From NCBI GenBank assembly GCA_016220095.1, contig JACRIJ010000082.1, positions 1-64,000 on the forward strand: a DNA stretch of 64,000 bases. Reading direction: 5' to 3'. Source of the DNA: Planctomycetota bacterium. Its GTDB lineage: Bacteria > Planctomycetota > MHYJ01 > JACQXL01 > JACRIJ01. Numbering within the stretch: the first letter of the stretch is position 1; each line of letters starts with the position of its first letter. A program made the translations under genes and the position numbers. The notes below the pieces were generated by a model. The model saw only the letters and a list, made by a program, of their open reading frames with translations, was not told where the DNA came from and made no database searches. Shown here piece by piece: positions 60,701 to 64,000 of the stretch.

Positions 60701-63700
60701 CCCTCAAACGGCACGGACGAACCCATAGTATCAAAGGAAGGCGCGAACAAATTATCATACACGTTCCGCATTTCAAGCAGTAAACTCCAGGTTTTACTGG
60801 ACGCCAACGGCACGGCCGGATGGGACTACACCGGGCCAATAACAGGCCAGACACTCACGGTTGACGGAAGCACGTGGTACCATGTAGCAATGACCTGGAG
60901 CATAGCAGATTGCGTGGTCAGGCAATACGTAAACGGCGCGCTGGACGGGACAGGATATTTCGCCGGACCGATTTACGATTCCACCAGCTGGCTTGGAATA
61001 GGAGCTAATTCGGAAACAGCCGCCACTTTTTTCGGCGGAACAATAGATGAAGTGCGCGTATCCAACTGCGCGCGCACGACTGAAGAAATTGCGGACGCGT
61101 ATAAATCCGGTTACGCGCACAAGGCCGCGGTCACGCTCGGTTCAACTGATTTATCAGGCTCCGGTCACCTGACATTTGACGCCACATCCGACAGGATGGG
61201 CACTAATGCCGAGGCTTTCATAGGCGAATCCGATTATTCATGCTGGATAGCGGATTCAAACACGGTTGCGTTGTGGGAATTTAACGAAAACTCAAGCCGC
61301 ACGGCCGCGGTGGCGGACGATTTCAGCACCGACACGAGCGCCTTATGGACTACACAGCAAATTACGGACAGCGTTTCAAACGGTCTGTATTCCGCCCAGA
61401 TAACAAACGTCGCTGACCCGTTCTTCATAAAGGACATAACCGATTTTGACGAATCAAATAATTTCCTTGAAATCCGTTATCAGAATTACGCAAGCGGCCC
61501 CACATCAATAAGGCTGTTTTATTCGGAAGGCACGGATACGCCCCAGGGAACTTACGTTGAAACATGCGCGCAAAGTTTTACAATTGTGCCTGATACGCAA
61601 TGGCACATGGCCCTGATCGAAATAACCGACGAGGAATGGCTTGATAACGACGGAATCATAGGAGGATTGCGAATAGACCTTGACGGCGCCACGCTTACGG
61701 GAACGTTCTACGTTGACTATATCCAGTTCAGAAACTCTCGGGATTTCAACGTGCCGGATTCATCCGCGAACGGCAATAACGCCTTCTCGGCATCCGCAAT
61801 TACGCGCACGCAAGGCAAAATCGGCAATGCGATAAGATTCAACGGAACATCTGATTGCATTACGGCCAACGACAACTCTCTTCTTGACATAACTTCAAAT
61901 ATAACCGTAGAGGCATGGATAAATCCCGCCACCATAAACACCAGCAAGGTGATACTCGGCAAACGGGCAAGCGCTACTTCCATACCATACGACTTGATGC
62001 TTGTTAACAGCTCCGTGCAATTCTATATTTATGACGGCGCGAACAATACGGTTGCGGCCACTTCATCCGGCGTTATCGCTGCGAACAAGTGGTACCACGT
62101 AGCGGGAACCTATGACGGCACGGCAGTGAAAGTTTACGTCAACGGGCTTGAAATGGCGTCCACGCCGCGCACCGCGGCCATACCAACAAATAACATGCCG
62201 GTAGTCATCGGCAAGCGCTCCGACACGAACGCCGATTACTTCAGCGGCGTCATTGACCAGGTGCGCATATCAAACACTGCCCGCTCGGCCGCCGAAATCC
62301 GGCAGGCCTGCGAATACGAACTCAGGGCCCATCACCTTACCGCTGATTTTGTCCGCGCCCCTTCATTCGCGAGCGGTACGGCAGTATTCATGAGCGACAC
62401 CTCCGGCATCAATGCCGGCGATACGCTGATACTGAAAGAAAATTCCAATATTGAGCAAAGCGTGGTAAGTTCCATAGTGGCCGACTCATACGTTACGCTT
62501 GCGACAGCCCTTGCCAACGCCTATACTTCCGCGGCAACAGTGCAGAAATGGCAGAAAGAATACTGGGATTTATCCGGCATACCCGCCGCGGACCGCGACG
62601 CAATCGTAAAATTCGGAATCCGCTTCTATGACGCGTCCCAGTCATATTCAATATGGCTGGACAACCTCCAATCTGAAGGCCCGTATCTGACCGATTCCAC
62701 CGGCTCAACAATCACCTCAACCATCCAGCAGTATTTCCAATACCGCGCTATCGCCACGACAACCGATACCGGCGCGTCATCGGCCCAGCTGAAATCCGTA
62801 ACGCTTGATTATATAGTTTCATACGCGCCAAACCAGCCGGTAAATTCCACGCCGGCAAATATCGCCGTATTAACGGCAACAACCGTATCGTTTTCATCAA
62901 CAGCGCTCGTAAGCAATAATCCGCTCGCGACGCATGCTTCAAGCCAGTGGCAGATCCGTGATACGGCCGCAAACTACGCCGCTTCATCCTACGATTCCGG
63001 AGAAGATGCCGTCAATCTCACATCACTGTCCATACCGTCCGGCACGCTGAATGACGACGGCACCATATACTACTGGCATGTGCGCTACAGGGATAACTAC
63101 GGCAAATGGAGCAATTATTCAACCGAAACCTACTTCTCCCTCGCCCCGCCGTACATACTGTACGCAAGGACCCTTGACACTGACAGCAATTCCCAGATAG
63201 ACAGGCTTATCGTTGATGCCAGCGAAGATATTGATGGAACGTCACAGAGCGCCCTTACCGGGCTTGGATTCTCCCTGACAGGTTACACCATACTGTCCGG
63301 CGCTGAAACTACTGCGGGAAGGATTGAATTCACCCTCGCCGAATCCGGAACCGCCGACATTGACAGCACGCCCGATTTTTCTTATTCGTCGTCAACAGGC
63401 GACCTCACGGACATGGACGGCCTGCCATCGGCAGTGCAATCTTATGCGTCCGCGCCCGTTGCAACGTCCACGTACGTTTCAACCTTCCAGTACCTGGATA
63501 CAAATTCAAATTATCACATAGACACGTTGATCTTCACATTCAGCAAAAACCTTACGGGCGTAGCGGAGATTTCGGATTGGACGGTTATTGACGCGGACAA
63601 TACAACCAACCTGCTCGCCGGTTTGACGGACGCGGCAATATCGTACAATCAAAACCAGGTATACATATTCCTTTCGGACACGCTGGGAACCATCAGCCCG

Positions 63701-64000
63701 CCCTCATACGAATACAACCCGAGCGGCGCAAACGACCTTGCGGACTCCAACGACATACCGCTTTTCAAACTCAGTTCCACTTCGCAGGGCGGCGGCGGAG
63801 GCGGCGGAAATGAAGGAGGGGGAAACACAATTGACGAAACAGCCATTCCGGGCGCGAACGCCGGCAGTGATATCGACTCAGACCCCGCATTCATAACACT
63901 TGACGGCTCGGAAAGCCTGAACTCCGATGGAAATAAAAACGGATTAACGTTCTTCTGGGAACAGCAATCAGGCCCGGACGCCGTCACTTTGCAAAACGCC
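57698..64000 (+). CDS. Giant secreted LamG / propeller / FN3 / PKD protein, partial
   Basis: An open frame of 2101 codons with no stop before the window edge. A signal peptide is clear (MKNSFGRLLLPAALAVMITPFLFA). Domains in order: LamG 1 (about 68-265), LamG 2 (313-531), and five Lys-Pro-Asp-x-Thr-Tyr-Arg-x-Tyr-Tyr repeats resembling a beta-propeller (about 591-901). Then LamG 3 (931-1135), LamG 4 interrupted by a 150-residue galactose-binding-like domain (1189-1530), an FN3-like region (about 1707-1818), two Ig-like units each opening LDT-x-SN-x-x-ID, a glycine linker (63785-63828), and a PKD-like domain starting ANAGSDIDSDPAFITLDGSES. Probably a surface adhesin or glycan-binding protein. 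Its ATG overlaps the nucleotidyltransferase stop. Confidence 0.93.
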   Translation, partial: MKNSFGRLLLPAALAVMITPFLFADTIVDDTQTEFAPGQLQRITDAGASDSAPQLELSYHSLPIDNATLGMWRMDEASGNAIDGASFGNNGTLTGTVTSATGKFGDARQFDGSTGYFQLTDSAIFKPANQVTVEAWVKTTDTYGFIFEKQKTSWVSYALVMGWSTSGKAEFIADTDSDITGHTATSTTSINDGNWHYIAGTYDGATVRVYVDGNLEAETAWAGTLYYDGAVGPRIGFHSEATTYLSGAIDDLRVSGIARTPEEIKSNGQKQPYGVYISSSKDLSADVLALNGIQWSGNGLAAADNETPSNNAGLAGAWNFNETSGVTPTDSSASGIAGVLTGFADTTAQDVVSCSGWTSINRKSGTGSLMFDGTNDYITLGNPAQLQITGELTVEAWIKTQKSDGTVQRILSKWKDDTGNLRAYSLSLNSTTITNNRAVFAFTTDGLNGDTVASKTIILPGRWYHVAATVNSATCTIYVNGVAENSTSGTSAIFDSSANVFIGARPNAVPDNFFMGIMDAVRVYNRAITSSEAAGNSRNGSIQLQTRTSADGTAWEEWRPATPLQQIDGLDSKSEALDELNSSKIHDTLPNDKNLLQPQILVSSTTNNYQYGAPFVIQKPDNTYRLYYAFSNGTYWALYYRDTNNTSLPSSSNIGAENSMGLGTAAADQAFKPFIVRKSDNTYRMYYSKYVTYWQLAYRDTNDTNPPTSPSPGGNLLGEVTLDISTALADQVIGIQIMQKPDSTYRLYYSRFDTSATPNFYKLAYRDTTNTSLPDKTSTNIGAETLMGIGTGPYDEAFYPWIVPKTDGTYRMYYNWRNRQEWGDFLYRDTTNAQLPDNTNMAPTPVNMNMGMNQNDRVHDTFLIQNPDGTYRIYYRIYMQKGTTAFAHLALRDVNTGPKWASISEDTQVKTEGASSLKITTGAVIVDANTAGLWKLEETSSTASADASSYANNGTIYGSPSVTTGRTGNARLFNNSSDYIRIADSASLSPLNAITIEAWIKPSNGTDEPIVSKEGANKLSYTFRISSSKLQVLLDANGTAGWDYTGPITGQTLTVDGSTWYHVAMTWSIADCVVRQYVNGALDGTGYFAGPIYDSTSWLGIGANSETAATFFGGTIDEVRVSNCARTTEEIADAYKSGYAHKAAVTLGSTDLSGSGHLTFDATSDRMGTNAEAFIGESDYSCWIADSNTVALWEFNENSSRTAAVADDFSTDTSALWTTQQITDSVSNGLYSAQITNVADPFFIKDITDFDESNNFLEIRYQNYASGPTSIRLFYSEGTDTPQGTYVETCAQSFTIVPDTQWHMALIEITDEEWLDNDGIIGGLRIDLDGATLTGTFYVDYIQFRNSRDFNVPDSSANGNNAFSASAITRTQGKIGNAIRFNGTSDCITANDNSLLDITSNITVEAWINPATINTSKVILGKRASATSIPYDLMLVNSSVQFYIYDGANNTVAATSSGVIAANKWYHVAGTYDGTAVKVYVNGLEMASTPRTAAIPTNNMPVVIGKRSDTNADYFSGVIDQVRISNTARSAAEIRQACEYELRAHHLTADFVRAPSFASGTAVFMSDTSGINAGDTLILKENSNIEQSVVSSIVADSYVTLATALANAYTSAATVQKWQKEYWDLSGIPAADRDAIVKFGIRFYDASQSYSIWLDNLQSEGPYLTDSTGSTITSTIQQYFQYRAIATTTDTGASSAQLKSVTLDYIVSYAPNQPVNSTPANIAVLTATTVSFSSTALVSNNPLATHASSQWQIRDTAANYAASSYDSGEDAVNLTSLSIPSGTLNDDGTIYYWHVRYRDNYGKWSNYSTETYFSLAPPYILYARTLDTDSNSQIDRLIVDASEDIDGTSQSALTGLGFSLTGYTILSGAETTAGRIEFTLAESGTADIDSTPDFSYSSSTGDLTDMDGLPSAVQSYASAPVATSTYVSTFQYLDTNSNYHIDTLIFTFSKNLTGVAEISDWTVIDADNTTNLLAGLTDAAISYNQNQVYIFLSDTLGTISPPSYEYNPSGANDLADSNDIPLFKLSSTSQGGGGGGGNEGGGNTIDETAIPGANAGSDIDSDPAFITLDGSESLNSDGNKNGLTFFWEQQSGPDAVTLQNA

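Noticed and set aside
57424-63987. Many minus-strand open frames of 60-240 aa
   Set aside because: All are antisense to the continuous LamG reading frame or the nucleotidyltransferase and show only its reversed codon pattern.
1-64000. Prophage, plasmid or integrative element
   Set aside because: No integrase, phage structural, partition or conjugation genes were seen; housekeeping operons dominate.

Overview
This is a contiguous chromosomal window from an uncultured bacterium. No integrase, transposase, phage or plasmid genes are visible. Planctomycetota or a related candidate phylum of the PVC type is the best guess, at moderate-to-low confidence. The hints are a long three-helix SecE with a planctomycete-like core, an EF-Tu with a PVC-like domain II/III sequence, large membrane Ser/Thr kinases with tetratricopeptide (TPR) tails, and a multi-kilobase LamG surface protein. 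Lipoproteins and an OmpA-family protein imply an outer membrane.

Layout. 1-2.9 kb: a cruciform repeat, an epimerase-like cupin plus pantothenate kinase pair, and a type II asparaginase. 2.9-7.5 kb: a GAF/HD-GYP phosphodiesterase, then a two-component pair whose NtrC-type regulator is intact but whose kinase gene carries an in-frame TAA just before the H-box. 7.5-18.3 kb: an 11-gene complex I operon (nuoABCDHIJKLMN) with no nuoE, nuoF or nuoG. 18.4-20.6 kb: a secreted protein of unknown function, a striking heptamer tandem repeat, and rsmA. 20.6-32.4 kb: a kinase/TPR protein, two lipoproteins (a glycosidase-like protein and an M16 peptidase) that share a signal-peptide cassette, and a phytoene-desaturase-like flavoprotein, separated by long repeat-filled gaps.

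32.4-42.3 kb: the transcription/translation core, transcribed leftwards as tuf, rpmG, tRNA-Trp, secE, nusG, rplK, rplA, rplJ, rplL, rpoB. An OmpA-family lipoprotein gene and a terminator sit where rpoC would be expected. tRNA-Thr and tRNA-Tyr diverge from tuf. 42.4-45.5 kb: pyrR, pyrB and pyrC. 45.5-47.3 kb: a moaD/moaE pair with an AbiEii-type toxin-antitoxin cassette between the two genes. 47.3-49.9 kb: a GAF/HD-GYP/PilZ protein and a second Ser/Thr kinase. 50-52.5 kb: glgA, a cysteine-cluster protein and cutA. 52.5-56.8 kb: an XRE regulator, a probable small RNA with its own promoter and terminator, and an ABC exporter operon. 56.8-64 kb: a promoter, a small protein and nucleotidyltransferase, and a translationally coupled giant LamG/propeller/FN3/PKD protein that runs off the window.

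The non-coding DNA is unusual. Nearly every gap over 100 bp is filled with imperfect short-period repeats or nested palindromes from a handful of families, even between genes of the nuo operon. One duplicated repeat exists with and without a small hairpin flanked by a 4-bp duplication, which looks like a recent insertion. Several strong sigma-70-like promoters can be read directly, many with a 16-bp spacer. All functional calls come from motif and family recognition alone; no database search was run.
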